Shown: positions 45,224-54,133 of the stretch, in pieces
Position numbering within the stretch: position 1 is the stretch's first letter
Layout: every line of letters begins with the position of its first letter
NCBI RefSeq assembly: GCF_022385335.1
Contig: NZ_CP092431.1
Coordinates: 3,534,001-3,598,000 of the forward strand
Direction: 5' to 3'
Length of the DNA: 64,000 nucleotides
Source: Streptomyces deccanensis
Lineage (GTDB): Bacteria; Actinomycetota; Actinomycetes; Streptomycetales; Streptomycetaceae
Notes under the pieces: model-generated
What the model was told of the DNA's origin: nothing
What the model saw: the letters and a program-made list of their open reading frames with translations, nothing else
Database searches by the model: none
Program-made: the position numbers and the translations under genes

Positions 45224-47803
45224 GTGCCTGGCACAAACCTGACCCGCGACGAGGCTCAGCAGCGGGCGGCGCTGCTGAGCGTCGACTCGTACGAGATCGA
45301 TCTCGACCTCTCCGGCGCGCAGGAGGGCGGCACCTACCGGTCCGTCACCACGGTGCGCTTCGACGTCGCGGAGAACGGCGCGACGTCCTTCATCGACCTG
45401 GTGGCCCCGACCGTCCACGAGGTGACCCTCAACGGCGACGCGCTGGACCCGGCGGAGGTCTTCACGGACTCCCGGATCGCGCTCCCCGGCCTGCTCCAGG
45501 GCCGCAACATCCTGCGGGTCGTGGCCGACTGCGCCTACACCAACACGGGTGAGGGTCTGCACCGGTTCGTCGACCCGGTCGACGAGCAGGCCTACCTCTA
45601 CACGCAGTTCGAGGTCCCGGACGCGCGCCGCGTCTTCGCGTCGTTCGAGCAGCCGGACCTGAAGGCCACCTTCCAGTTCACCGTGAAGGCCCCGTCCGGC
45701 TGGACCGTCATCTCCAACTCGCCGACGCCGGAGCCCAAGGACGACGTCTGGGTCTTCGAGCCGACGCCCCGGATCTCGACGTACATCACGGCGCTCATCG
45801 TCGGCCCGTACCACTCCGTGCACAGCGTGTACGAGAAGGACGGCCAGAGCGTGCCGCTCGGCATCTACTGCCGGCCGTCGCTCGCCGAGTACCTGGACTC
45901 CGACGCGATCTTCGAGGTCACCCGGCAGGGCTTCGCCTGGTTCCAGGAGAAGTTCGACTACGCCTACCCGTTCGAGAAGTACGACCAGCTGTTCGTACCG
46001 GAGTTCAACGCGGGCGCGATGGAGAACGCGGGCGCGGTGACCATCCGCGACCAGTACGTCTTCCGCTCGAAGGTGACGGACGCCGCGTACGAGGTCCGCG
46101 CCGAGACCATCCTCCACGAGCTGGCCCACATGTGGTTCGGCGACCTGGTGACGATGGAGTGGTGGAACGACCTGTGGCTGAACGAGTCGTTCGCCACCTA
46201 CACGTCGATCGCCTGCCAGGCGGACGCCCCCGGCTCGCGCTGGCCGCACTCCTGGACCACGTTCGCCAACTCCATGAAGACCTGGGCGTACCGGCAGGAC
46301 CAACTTCCGTCGACGCACCCGATCATGGCCGAGATCAACGACCTGGACGACGTCCTCGTCAACTTCGACGGCATCACGTACGCGAAGGGCGCTTCCGTGC
46401 TGAAGCAGCTCGTCGCCTACGTCGGCCAGGACGAGTTCTTCCGGGGCGTGCAGGCGTACTTCAAGGCGCACGCGTACGGCAACACGCGCCTGTCCGATCT
46501 GCTGGGCGCCCTGGAGGACACCTCCGGCCGCGATCTGAAGGCCTGGTCGAAGGCGTGGCTGGAGACGGCCGGCATCAACGTCCTGCGCCCCGAGATCGAG
46601 ACGGACGAGCACGGCGTCATCACCTCCTTCGCGATCCGCCAGGAGGCCCCGGCGCTGCCCACGGGCGCCAAGGGCGAGCCGACGCTGCGCCCGCACCGCA
46701 TCGCGGTCGGCCTGTATGAGCTGGACGACGCGAGCGGCAAGCTGGTCCGGGACGACCGGATCGAGCTGGACGTCGACGGTGAACTGACCGCCGTGCCGCA
46801 GCTGGTGGGCAAGCGCCGCCCGGCCGTGGTCCTCCTCAACGACGACGACCTGTCGTACGCCAAGGTCCGCCTGGACGAGCAGTCGCTGGCCCTGGTCACC
46901 GAGCACCTCGGGGACTTCGAGTCCTCCCTGCCGCGCGCCCTGTGCTGGGCCTCGGCCTGGGACATGACCCGCGACGCCGAGCTCGCGACCCGCGACTACC
47001 TGTCCCTGGTGCTCTCCGGCATCGGCAAGGAGTCCGACATCGGTGTCGTGCAGTCCCTGCACCGCCAGGTGAAGCTCGCGATCGAGCTGTACGCCGACCC
47101 GACGGCCCGCGAGGCGCTGCTGACCCGCTGGACGGACGCCACGCTCGCGCACCTGCGCGCGGCCGAGGCCGCCTCCGACCACCAGCTGGCGTGGGCCCGC
47201 GCGTTCGCCGCGACCGCCCGCACGCCCGAGCAGCTGGACCTGCTGGAGGCCCTGCTGGAGGGGACGCAGACGATCGAGGGGCTGGCCGTCGACACCGAGC
47301 TGCGCTGGTCCTTCGTGCAGCGGCTCGCGGCGGTGGGCCGCTACGACGAGGCGGAGATCGCCGGCGAGTACGAGCGCGACAGGACGGCCGCCGGTGAGCG
47401 TCACGCGGCCACCGCCCGTGCGTCCCGGCCGACGCCGGAGGCCAAGGCCGAGGCCTGGTCCCAGGTCGTCGAGTCGGACAAGCTGCCCAACGCGGTCCAG
47501 GAAGCGGTCATCGGCGGCTTCGTCCAGACCGACCAGCGCGACCTCCTCGCCCCGTACACCGACAAGTACTTCGAGGTCGTCAAGTCCATCTGGGACTCCC
47601 GCTCCCACGAGATCGCCCAGCAGATCGCGGTCGGTCTCTACCCGACCGTCCAGGTCTCGGCTGAGACCCTGCACAAGACCGACACCTGGCTGGCCTCCGC
47701 CGAGCCCAACGCGGCCCTGCGCCGCCTGGTCTCGGAGTCCCGCTCGGGAGTGGAGCGCGCCCTGAAGGCCCAGGAGGCCGACGCGGCGGCCACGGAGCAG
47801 TAG
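45224..47803 (+). CDS. pepN: Aminopeptidase N (M1 zinc metallopeptidase), copy 2
   Basis: An 859-residue M1 aminopeptidase with GAMEN at 264-268, zinc ligands HELAH at 298-302 and Glu321 (LWLNESFATY), and the ERAP1-like C-terminal domain. It starts PGTNLTRDEAQQRAALLSVDSYE, nearly the same as copy 1, and aligns along its whole length by eye. The canonical HELAH and WLNESFA here, against HEMAH and WLKESFADF in copy 1, suggest this is the main housekeeping enzyme. GTG at 45224 with AGGAGA upstream. Confidence 0.94.
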   Translation: MPGTNLTRDEAQQRAALLSVDSYEIDLDLSGAQEGGTYRSVTTVRFDVAENGATSFIDLVAPTVHEVTLNGDALDPAEVFTDSRIALPGLLQGRNILRVVADCAYTNTGEGLHRFVDPVDEQAYLYTQFEVPDARRVFASFEQPDLKATFQFTVKAPSGWTVISNSPTPEPKDDVWVFEPTPRISTYITALIVGPYHSVHSVYEKDGQSVPLGIYCRPSLAEYLDSDAIFEVTRQGFAWFQEKFDYAYPFEKYDQLFVPEFNAGAMENAGAVTIRDQYVFRSKVTDAAYEVRAETILHELAHMWFGDLVTMEWWNDLWLNESFATYTSIACQADAPGSRWPHSWTTFANSMKTWAYRQDQLPSTHPIMAEINDLDDVLVNFDGITYAKGASVLKQLVAYVGQDEFFRGVQAYFKAHAYGNTRLSDLLGALEDTSGRDLKAWSKAWLETAGINVLRPEIETDEHGVITSFAIRQEAPALPTGAKGEPTLRPHRIAVGLYELDDASGKLVRDDRIELDVDGELTAVPQLVGKRRPAVVLLNDDDLSYAKVRLDEQSLALVTEHLGDFESSLPRALCWASAWDMTRDAELATRDYLSLVLSGIGKESDIGVVQSLHRQVKLAIELYADPTAREALLTRWTDATLAHLRAAEAASDHQLAWARAFAATARTPEQLDLLEALLEGTQTIEGLAVDTELRWSFVQRLAAVGRYDEAEIAGEYERDRTAAGERHAATARASRPTPEAKAEAWSQVVESDKLPNAVQEAVIGGFVQTDQRDLLAPYTDKYFEVVKSIWDSRSHEIAQQIAVGLYPTVQVSAETLHKTDTWLASAEPNAALRRLVSESRSGVERALKAQEADAAATEQ

Positions 47804-47830
47804 GGCGCAGGGAACAGACGCGGTACCGAC

Positions 47831-47860
47831 GGGGCGCCCGGTGACTTCACCGGGCGCCCC
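47831..47860 (+). terminator. Terminator of the second pepN
   Basis: Perfect 14-bp stem (47831-47844 with 47847-47860); in practice the inner pairs open to form the loop. Confidence 0.8.
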
Positions 47861-48061
47861 GCGGCGTGTGCAGGCGGCGTGCGCCGTCCCGTGTGCCGTC
47901 GCGTAGGCCGACCCGCGTGCCGCCGCGCGCCCGAGTGCCACCGCGTACGCCCGGCCCGTACGCCGCGTAGGCCGATCCGATCGCGGCCCGCGAACGCTGT
48001 CGGCGGCTCGTGCCAAGTACGGGGTGAGGCCGCCGACCGGCGGTCCGGAGACGGAGGTCCC

Positions 48062-48616
48062 ATGACCACGGGCCTGGACGACGAAGAGCTGCTGGACCGC
48101 GCGGCACGCCACCCGGCGGCCTTCGAGCCACTGGTCGAACGCCACTCGCGGGCCCTGCACGGCTACTTCGCGCGCCGCGCCCCCACGGCCGCCGACGACC
48201 TGCTCGCCGAGCTGTGGCTGCAGGCGTACGCCACGCGCCGCGGTTTCGACCGCGACCGGGGGTCCGTACGGGCCTGGCTGTTCGGCGTGGCCAGGAACGT
48301 GCTGTCCGCGCACTGGCGGCGGCTCGCCGCGACCCGCCCCGACCTCGCGCGCGGGGCCGGAGACGACGACCCCTGGGAGGCGGTGGACGACCGGCTCGTC
48401 GCGGCCGCCGTGGCGCCCAGGCTGCGCGAGCTCCTCACCCGGTTACCGCCGGACGAGCGGGAGTTGCTGCTCCTGGTCGCCTGGGAGCAGCTGACCCCGA
48501 GCGAGGCCGCCGCCGTGGTCGGGATCCCGGCCGCGACGGCCCGTACCCGTCTGCACCGCGCCCGCAACCGGATGCGCGCGGGCGCCCCCCTCGATCTGAC
48601 CGGAGGACCGGCATGA
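48062..48616 (+). CDS. ECF-type RNA polymerase sigma factor
   Basis: Sigma factor of 184 aa. Region 2 includes AFEPLVERHSRALHGYFARRAPTAADDLLAELWLQAYATR, and region 4 LPPDERELLLLVAWEQLTPSEAAAVVGIPAATARTRLHRARNRMR. GGAGG lies before the ATG. The last codons overlap the next gene by four bases (ATGA), a sign of translational coupling. Confidence 0.88.
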   Translation: MTTGLDDEELLDRAARHPAAFEPLVERHSRALHGYFARRAPTAADDLLAELWLQAYATRRGFDRDRGSVRAWLFGVARNVLSAHWRRLAATRPDLARGAGDDDPWEAVDDRLVAAAVAPRLRELLTRLPPDERELLLLVAWEQLTPSEAAAVVGIPAATARTRLHRARNRMRAGAPLDLTGGPA

Positions 48617-49683
48617 CCAGCAGCGCCGACGACATCGACGGTGTCGACCGTGCCGACACCGCCCACAGCTCCGAACGTGACGACCTTCTCGACTTCCCGG
48701 GTGCCGACGAGCTGGTGGCGGCCGGAGCCGTGGCGCCTCCCGCGCCGCAAAGGGTCACCGCCGTACGCGAGGTACTGGCTCTGCTGGCGGAGCGTGAGGC
48801 CGAGCGGACACACGCCTCGGCGCACGCCCTCGTGGTGTTGGGGCCCTCGGCGCGCCGGGGCCGTCCGGAGGCGGCCCTCGCGCCGCCCGAGGACACCCTG
48901 GTCGTCATCGGGGGCGCTCGACGGCCGGGCGCGCCGCACCGACGGGTCTCGCGCCGGCGCAGGGTGCTGATCGCGGGGGCCGCGGTGGCGGCGTTCGCCG
49001 CCGGGGCGGTCGCCTATCCGGTGCTGGACCTGGGCGGGAAGCCGGCGTCCACGGCTTCTCCGGCGTCGCGGTTCCTGAAGGAGATGGCGGAGGTCTCGGA
49101 GGACGCGCGGGGAACGCGGGCGCCGTACTGGAGGGTCACCGCCGTGACCGTGACGGGAGGCAAGCCGAGGGAGGAGACCTGGTGGGCCGACCGCGAGGGC
49201 CGGACCTGGCGGGTGGACAAGAACGGCAAGGCGTACCAGTGGGAGAACCACGCCAGTTGGCGCGTGGGCGACCGGCGGCTGACCTGGCCCGACCTCGACG
49301 AGCTGCCCACCGATCCGGACGCGCTGACCGCCCACTTCCCCGAGGACGCGGAGGCGCGGTTCTTCCAGATCGTGAACCTGTTGGACGAGTCGCCCGCGAG
49401 TCCGGCGCTGCGGTCCGCTCTCTTCCAGGTCGTCGCGGAGCTTCCGGGGGTGGAACTGGAGCCCGGCGTCAAGGACAGCAGGGGGCGCTCGGGCACCGCG
49501 GTCACGATCCCCACGAAGGTGCTCTGGCACTCGGTCGACGGGGGCGAGCCGACCGTCGTCTGGCATACGGCCCGCAGCATCATCGACCCGTCGACCGGCT
49601 GGATCCTGGAGTCGAGCGGCACGGCGCTGGGAGAGAACCGCGTCACCGTGCTCACGGCGGGCCCGGCCGACCGCATCGGCTGA
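48613..49683 (+). CDS. Membrane protein coupled to the sigma factor (CU044_5270-like)
   Basis: A 356-residue protein: acidic cytosolic part, basic stretch RRVSRRRR, one helix at about 118-136 and a large outer domain with DREGRTWRVDKNGK and a lipoprotein-carrier-like beta fold. It fits the CU044_5270 family, commonly found next to ECF sigma genes in actinobacteria and thought to sense or restrain them. Starts with ATG at 48613, overlapping the sigma stop. Confidence 0.8.
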   Translation: MTSSADDIDGVDRADTAHSSERDDLLDFPGADELVAAGAVAPPAPQRVTAVREVLALLAEREAERTHASAHALVVLGPSARRGRPEAALAPPEDTLVVIGGARRPGAPHRRVSRRRRVLIAGAAVAAFAAGAVAYPVLDLGGKPASTASPASRFLKEMAEVSEDARGTRAPYWRVTAVTVTGGKPREETWWADREGRTWRVDKNGKAYQWENHASWRVGDRRLTWPDLDELPTDPDALTAHFPEDAEARFFQIVNLLDESPASPALRSALFQVVAELPGVELEPGVKDSRGRSGTAVTIPTKVLWHSVDGGEPTVVWHTARSIIDPSTGWILESSGTALGENRVTVLTAGPADRIG

Positions 49684-49693
49684 GCCCCCGGCC

Positions 49694-50713
49694 CTAGGCG
49701 GCAGGCGCCCGATGCGGCGCACCATCGTGCGACACGCCCCCGCGCGGCGCTCCCCCGCGTGCCGGTTCTCGTCGCGGCGTGGGCGACGACGCCGTACGCG
49801 GCTGGAGCTGGCCCAGGACGGTCGCGCCGAAGGCGATGGCCATGCCCAGGAGCTGGAGGGGTGTGAGGGCCTGGCCGAGGGCCGCCCAGCCGACCACGGC
49901 GGCCGTCAGGGGGGAGAGGGGGCCGAGGAAGGTGACCTGGGTGGCGGAGAGCCGGCCGATGCCCCGGAACCAGAGCCAGTAGGAGACGGCCGTGTTGGCG
50001 AGGGCCAGGTAGAGGTAGCCCCCGATCGCGCGGCCGTCCAGAGCCGGGGGCGCGCCCTCGACGAGCAGGGCGAGCGGAGCGATCAGCAGGCCGCCCGCGG
50101 TCAGCTGCCAGCCGGTGAGGGCGAGCGGCCCGACACCGGCGGGGCGGCCCCAGCGCTTGGTGAGGACCGTGCCGGTGGACATGGAGGCGGTGGAGGCGAG
50201 CGCGGCGACCAGGCCGACCGGGTCCAAGGCCCCCGCCGCCTTCAGGACGACCAGGCTGACACCGAGGGCCGCCGCGATCCCGGTCAGCAGGGTGCGTAGG
50301 GTCGGCCGCTCTCCCAGCAGCACGGTCGCCAGGCCGGCGACGAACAGTGGGCCGACCGAGCCGACGACCGCCGCCATCCCGCCCGGCAGCCGGTACGCGG
50401 AGAGGAAGAGCAGCGGGAAGAAGGCGCCGATGTTCAACGCGCCCAGCACCGCGGCCTTCCCCCACCAGATCCCGCGCGGCAGCGTGCGCGAGATCGCCAG
50501 GAGCAGCAGACCGGCCGGGAGCGCCCGCACCAGACCCGTGAACAGGGGGCGGTCGGCGGGCAGGAACTCCGTCGTCACGGCGTAGGTGGTGCCCCAGGAG
50601 ATGGGGGCGAGCGCGGTGAGGGCGATGAGGGAGAGACGGCTCCCGGTGTGCGGGGCATTCGCGGTGTGCGCGGTGTGCGCGGTGTGCGCGGTGTGCGCGG
50701 TGTGCGCGGTCAT
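49694..50713 (-). CDS. EamA-family (DMT) transporter, probable exporter
   Basis: Ten-helix drug/metabolite transporter (339 aa) with the duplicated EamA fold: ISWGTTYAVTTEFLP in the first half, LANTAVSYWLWFRGIGRLSATQVTFLGPLSPLTAAVVGW in the second. The N-terminus is a run of Thr-Ala-His units encoded by a 9-bp repeat; the C-terminal tail is Arg/Pro rich. It is divergent from the MarR gene over a palindromic operator, so it is probably controlled by that regulator. Substrate unknown. Confidence 0.87.
   Translation of the reverse strand: MTAHTAHTAHTAHTAHTANAPHTGSRLSLIALTALAPISWGTTYAVTTEFLPADRPLFTGLVRALPAGLLLLAISRTLPRGIWWGKAAVLGALNIGAFFPLLFLSAYRLPGGMAAVVGSVGPLFVAGLATVLLGERPTLRTLLTGIAAALGVSLVVLKAAGALDPVGLVAALASTASMSTGTVLTKRWGRPAGVGPLALTGWQLTAGGLLIAPLALLVEGAPPALDGRAIGGYLYLALANTAVSYWLWFRGIGRLSATQVTFLGPLSPLTAAVVGWAALGQALTPLQLLGMAIAFGATVLGQLQPRTASSPTPRREPARGGAPRGGVSHDGAPHRAPAA
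50661..50705 (-). repeat. Five exact 9-bp tandem repeats in the EamA gene start
   Basis: GCGGTGTGC is repeated five times without change just after the start codon and encodes His-Thr-Ala units. Unit gain or loss keeps the reading frame. Confidence 0.85.
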
Positions 50714-50767
50714 GGGACGCGTCCTTCGCGGCGTGGGTTCCTCGGACGGATTGCTTGCTTGCGATTA

Positions 50768-50781
50768 GCTTAGCGCTAAGC
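50768..50781. promoter_or_regulatory. Palindromic MarR operator
   Basis: GCTTAGCGCTAAGC is a perfect 14-bp palindrome between the divergent EamA and MarR genes, in an AT-richer stretch likely to hold both promoters. Size and place fit a MarR dimer site. Confidence 0.65.
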
Positions 50782-50838
50782 AACTTTCCGTCAAGCCACT
50801 TTCTTGCGGCCGACCCATCGGCGTCCGATACTCACCCC

Positions 50839-51357
50839 ATGAACCCGCGTTCCGAGCCTGGCCGGCCCCTCCGCGATCCCGTCGACGCGGTCATCGACCA
50901 GTGGGCGGAGGCGCGGCCCGACCTCGACACCACGGCGATGGAGGTCTTCGGCCGCGTCTACCGGCTCTCGCGGACCCTCGGCGACCGGATGGAGAAGGCG
51001 TACGCGCGCTTCGGGATCTCGCGCGGCGAGTTCGACGTGCTCGCGACCCTGCGGCGGTCCGGTGAGCCGTTCACGCTCTCGCCGCGCCAGCTCTCCGCCA
51101 CGCTCATGCTCACCACCGGCGGCATGACGGGCCGCCTCGACAAGCTGGAACGCGCGGGCCTCCTGCGCCGCTCCCCCGACCCGCACGACCGCCGCGCCCT
51201 CCAGGTCACCCTCACCGACGAGGGCCTGCGCCTGATCGACGAGGCCGTCACAGCGGGCCTCGCGGTCCAGACCGAGGCGCTCTCCCACCTGAACGACGAA
51301 CAGGCCGGCCAACTGGCCGACCTGTTGAGGCTGTTGGTGGTGGGCACGGGGTCGTGA
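50839..51357 (+). CDS. MarR-family transcriptional regulator
   Basis: A 172-residue winged-helix regulator: dimer helix at the N-terminus (about 12-45), DNA-binding part with SRGEFDVLATLRRSG, LSPRQLSATLMLTTGGMTGRLDKLERAGLLRR, and the wing DPHDRRALQVTLTDEG. Such proteins respond to phenolic or toxic ligands. The ATG at 50839 has no ribosome site, so it may be leaderless; the frame is open upstream across the operator but that part is not conserved in character. Confidence 0.88.
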   Translation: MNPRSEPGRPLRDPVDAVIDQWAEARPDLDTTAMEVFGRVYRLSRTLGDRMEKAYARFGISRGEFDVLATLRRSGEPFTLSPRQLSATLMLTTGGMTGRLDKLERAGLLRRSPDPHDRRALQVTLTDEGLRLIDEAVTAGLAVQTEALSHLNDEQAGQLADLLRLLVVGTGS

Positions 51358-51391
51358 GCGCCGCCCGTGCCACCACCGGTGCGGCGGCGGC

Positions 51392-52942
51392 TCACACGGC
51401 CGCGCCCAGCCATTCCGTCAGCGCCTCCCTGACCGTCGCGTCGTCCGCGTCCTCCGCCGCCCAGGCCACGTAGCCGTCGGGGCGGACGAGGACGGTCGTA
51501 CGGCGGTCGCTCGTCCAGGCCGCCACGGTGAGGCGGTCCTTGCGGGCGCCGAGCACCGGGGGCTGATCCGCGCCCGGCGCCCCGGCGACGGCATGGGTCC
51601 GGTCCGCGCCGCGCGGACCGATGAGGACGAAGCGGCCGCCGCGCAGGGACTCGTAGAGACGGCCCGTGGTGAGCGCGACGTCCGGCACGCGGGTGCCGAC
51701 CAGGCGGTGGGCGCCGCGCGGGGCGGGGTACCGGTAGCCGATGCCGGTGATCTGGCCGATCGCGCGGGTGCGGACCGGGGGCACGTGGTTGACGAAGGTC
51801 GTCAGGGCGGCACGCAGCGCCAGCGCCCAGGGCGACTTGGCCATGGCGAGACGGACGATGCCGCCGCTGCTGCGGAGCACGGCCCTGCCGACGGGGTGGC
51901 GTTCGGCCTCGTAGCTGTCGAGCAGCGCCGGGTCCGCGTGGCCGCCCAGGACGGCGGCGATCTTCCAGCCGAGGTTCGCGGCGTCCTGGAGGCCGGTGTT
52001 CATGCCCTGCCCGCCAGCCGGGGTGTGGACATGGGCGGCGTCACCGGCGAGGAGGACCCGGCCGACCCGGTACGCCGGGGCCTGACGCTCGTCGCAGTGG
52101 AAACGGGACATCCAGCGGGCGTCCCGCATGCCGTAGTCGCGGCCGAGCGCGAGCCGGGTGATCTCCCTGACCTCGTCGAGGTCCAGCGGCTCGCTGTCGG
52201 GGACGTCGCGGCCCCGGTGCCAGCCGATGACCCGGTGGTAGCCGTCGCCGAAGGGCGCGATGAAGGCGAAGGCGTCGCCGACCGCGTTCGCGGTCAGCAC
52301 CTCCTCCGGGTGCTCGTCGAGCCGTACGTCCGCGAGGACCACGGAACGGATGACGGACTTCCCCGGGAACGGCAGCCCGACCGCCTCGCGGACCGCACTG
52401 CGGTGCCCGTCCGTCCCGACGACGTACGCGGCGGTCAGCCGGTCCGTCGCGCCGTCCGCCGTCCGCACGTCGACCGTGACACCGTGCGGGTCCCCGCCCA
52501 CGCCACCGTGCGGGTCCCCGCCCACGCCTCCGCCTTGATGGACCGCCGTCACCTCCGTCTCGTAGCGGAACCGCACCCCGGCCTCCACCGCCCGCCGTTC
52601 CAGGACCTTCTCGACCTCGTACTGCGGGATCACCAGGAGGTGGTTGAAGCGGGAGGGGAGGGTGTCCAGGCGGACGGAGAGGCGGCCGAAGAGAGCGATG
52701 CGGTCGAGGGGCCGGCCCTTGGCCTCCAGCGCGTCGGCGATGCCGCGGGCGTCGAGCTGCTCCAGGGTGCGGGCGTGTGCGACGAAGGCCCTGGAGAGGT
52801 TGCTGATCCGGTGCTCGCGCTTCTCGACGAGGGTGACGGGGACGCCGGCGGCGGCGAGGTCGCCGGCCAGCAGCAGCCCGGTGGGCCCGGCGCCCACCAC
52901 GATGACGCCGTGCGGGGTGTTGTCGTCGCGCTTGCCGTTCAT
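51392..52942 (-). CDS. FAD-dependent aromatic hydroxylase-type monooxygenase
   Basis: Flavoprotein monooxygenase (516 aa) of the p-hydroxybenzoate hydroxylase fold. FAD-binding GAGPTG is near 17, the DG motif in VVGTDGHRSAVRE and the GD motif in LLAGDAAHVHTPAGGQGMNTGLQDA. The C-terminal thioredoxin-like domain is present in short form. Enzymes of this type hydroxylate polyketides, antibiotics or phenols. A 24-bp duplication inserts an extra GGVGGDPH unit near residue 165. GGAGG lies before the ATG. The gene is divergent from a TetR gene over an array of operator-like repeats, which argues for induction by its substrate. Confidence 0.87.
   Translation of the reverse strand: MNGKRDDNTPHGVIVVGAGPTGLLLAGDLAAAGVPVTLVEKREHRISNLSRAFVAHARTLEQLDARGIADALEAKGRPLDRIALFGRLSVRLDTLPSRFNHLLVIPQYEVEKVLERRAVEAGVRFRYETEVTAVHQGGGVGGDPHGGVGGDPHGVTVDVRTADGATDRLTAAYVVGTDGHRSAVREAVGLPFPGKSVIRSVVLADVRLDEHPEEVLTANAVGDAFAFIAPFGDGYHRVIGWHRGRDVPDSEPLDLDEVREITRLALGRDYGMRDARWMSRFHCDERQAPAYRVGRVLLAGDAAHVHTPAGGQGMNTGLQDAANLGWKIAAVLGGHADPALLDSYEAERHPVGRAVLRSSGGIVRLAMAKSPWALALRAALTTFVNHVPPVRTRAIGQITGIGYRYPAPRGAHRLVGTRVPDVALTTGRLYESLRGGRFVLIGPRGADRTHAVAGAPGADQPPVLGARKDRLTVAAWTSDRRTTVLVRPDGYVAWAAEDADDATVREALTEWLGAAV
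52481..52528 (-). repeat. Exact 24-bp tandem duplication inside the monooxygenase gene
   Basis: Units 52481-52504 and 52505-52528 are identical. The frame is kept, adding eight residues in a surface-loop region between the FAD-binding strands. Confidence 0.85.
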
Positions 52943-52954
52943 GGCGGCCTCCTG

Positions 52955-53051
52955 CCAACACGTGTTGGTCAACGATTGTTGGCCAACGCCTGTTGTCAAA
53001 CGTAGAGACGCCGTTCTGGACTGTCAACAGGTGTTGGCCTACGTTTGTTGG
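52955..53051. promoter_or_regulatory. Array of five 14-bp TetR operator-like sites
   Basis: Five copies of a YCWAC-N4-GTTGG-type half-palindrome, each 14 bp: 52955 (CCAACACGTGTTGG, perfect), 52969 (TCAACGATTGTTGG), 52983 (CCAACGCCTGTTGT), 53024 (TCAACAGGTGTTGG) and 53038 (CCTACGTTTGTTGG). The first three and the last two abut without a spacer; the 27 bp between the groups can hold the two divergent promoters. The array reaches from the monooxygenase ribosome site to two bases before the TetR start. Confidence 0.8.
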
Positions 53052-53052
53052 C

Positions 53053-53652
53053 ATGACCGATACGGAACCCGCGCCTCCCGCCTCCCCTCCCGCACGAGCC
53101 CCCCGCCGCTCCGACGCCACCCGGCACGCGATCCTCCAGGCGGCGCGCGAGCGGTTCGCCGCCGACGGCTACGACCGGGCCACCATCCGGGCGATCGCCA
53201 AGGACGCGCGGATCGATCCGTCGATGGTCATGCGGTACTACGGCTCGAAGGAGGGGCTGTACGCCGCGGCCCTCGACGTCGACCTGCGACTGCCGGACCC
53301 GAACGCGTTCGACGCGCGGGACGTGGGCCGGGTGCTGGTGAGCCATTTCCTCGACCTCTGGGAGGAGAACGAGATGCTCACGGCGATGCTCCGGGTCGGC
53401 ACCACGAACGAGGCGGGCGCCGAACGGATGCAGGGCGTCTTCCGGGACCAGTTGCTGCCGCTCGCCCGGCATGTGTGCCCCCACCCCGAGCAGGCGGCGA
53501 CCCGGGCGGCGCTCTGCGCGTCACAGGTGCTGGGGCTGGCCCTGACGCGTTACGTCCTGCGGTTCCGGCCGACCGTTGCGCTGAGCCGCGAGGAGATCGT
53601 GGAGTGGCTGGGGCCGACGGTGCAGCGGTATCTCACGGCGCACCGGGCGTAG
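53053..53652 (+). CDS. TetR-family transcriptional regulator
   Basis: Repressor of 199 aa. The helix-turn-helix lies at about 22-66 (TRHAILQAARERFAADGYDRATIRAIAKDARIDPSMVMRYYGSKEGLYAAAL). The C-terminal helical ligand domain has LVSHFLDLWEENEMLTAMLRV and CASQVLGLALTRYVLRF. The ATG at 53053 abuts the operator array, so it should repress itself and the divergent monooxygenase and be released by the enzyme's substrate. Confidence 0.9.
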   Translation: MTDTEPAPPASPPARAPRRSDATRHAILQAARERFAADGYDRATIRAIAKDARIDPSMVMRYYGSKEGLYAAALDVDLRLPDPNAFDARDVGRVLVSHFLDLWEENEMLTAMLRVGTTNEAGAERMQGVFRDQLLPLARHVCPHPEQAATRAALCASQVLGLALTRYVLRFRPTVALSREEIVEWLGPTVQRYLTAHRA

Positions 53653-53679
53653 CCGGCCCTCCGGAAGGGCCGACACGCG

Positions 53680-53723
53680 GCGAGGGCACCCTCGGCGCAC
53701 TGGTGTGCGGAGGGTGCCCTCGC
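53680..53723. terminator. Bidirectional terminator
   Basis: Stem of 14 bp (53680-53693 with 53710-53723) continued by GCGCAC/GTGTGC inside, between convergent genes. Confidence 0.8.
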
Positions 53724-53758
53724 GGAAGACGTGTCGAGAAGGGGGAGGACGGAGGCGG

Positions 53759-54010
53759 TCAGGCCTTCGCCTTGGCCTTCGGCTGACGGTCCGTGGACCT
53801 GTCCAGGACCATGACGAGGCCGGCGATCACCCCGAACAGGGCGAGCGGCGCCACGACGAAGAGGCCGAGCGTCTCGAACACGCTGAGGCCCGGGCCCGGG
53901 TCGTCACCGTCGTCGGGCACCAGCGCGAGGGCGGGGGACGACATGAGCAGCATCATCAGCGTCGTACCGGCGGCCAGGGCGCCGGCGCGCAGGGCGTTCT
54001 TCTTGTCCAC
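53759..54010 (-). CDS. Small membrane protein
   Basis: An 83-residue protein: basic start MDKKNALRAG, a first hydrophobic helix that may be a cleavable signal ending ALAL, an acidic DDGDDPGPG loop, a second helix (FETLGLFVVAPLALFGVIAGLVMV) and a Lys/Ala tail. Family not recognised; the pattern is common in Streptomyces. It faces the TetR gene across the terminator. Confidence 0.7.
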   Translation of the reverse strand: MDKKNALRAGALAAGTTLMMLLMSSPALALVPDDGDDPGPGLSVFETLGLFVVAPLALFGVIAGLVMVLDRSTDRQPKAKAKA

Positions 54011-54133
54011 GCGCTAAAGGTAACGAACGTGGGTGAGCCGCGCGCGGGCGGGGGCGCCTAACGGTTGGGCGGGGGCGCCTAGTAGCTCGGGGGTGCGGGT
54101 TTCGTCGGCGGGTGCGGGTCCGGTGGGGCTTCT

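Noticed and set aside
44606..48313. 1235-codon minus-strand frame opposite the second aminopeptidase N gene
   Set aside because: Only the last 167 codons (DUF1203) have family features; the remainder is a shadow of pepN and the sigma gene.
50661..50705. CRISPR-like short repeats
   Set aside because: The 9-bp units have no spacers and lie inside a coding region.
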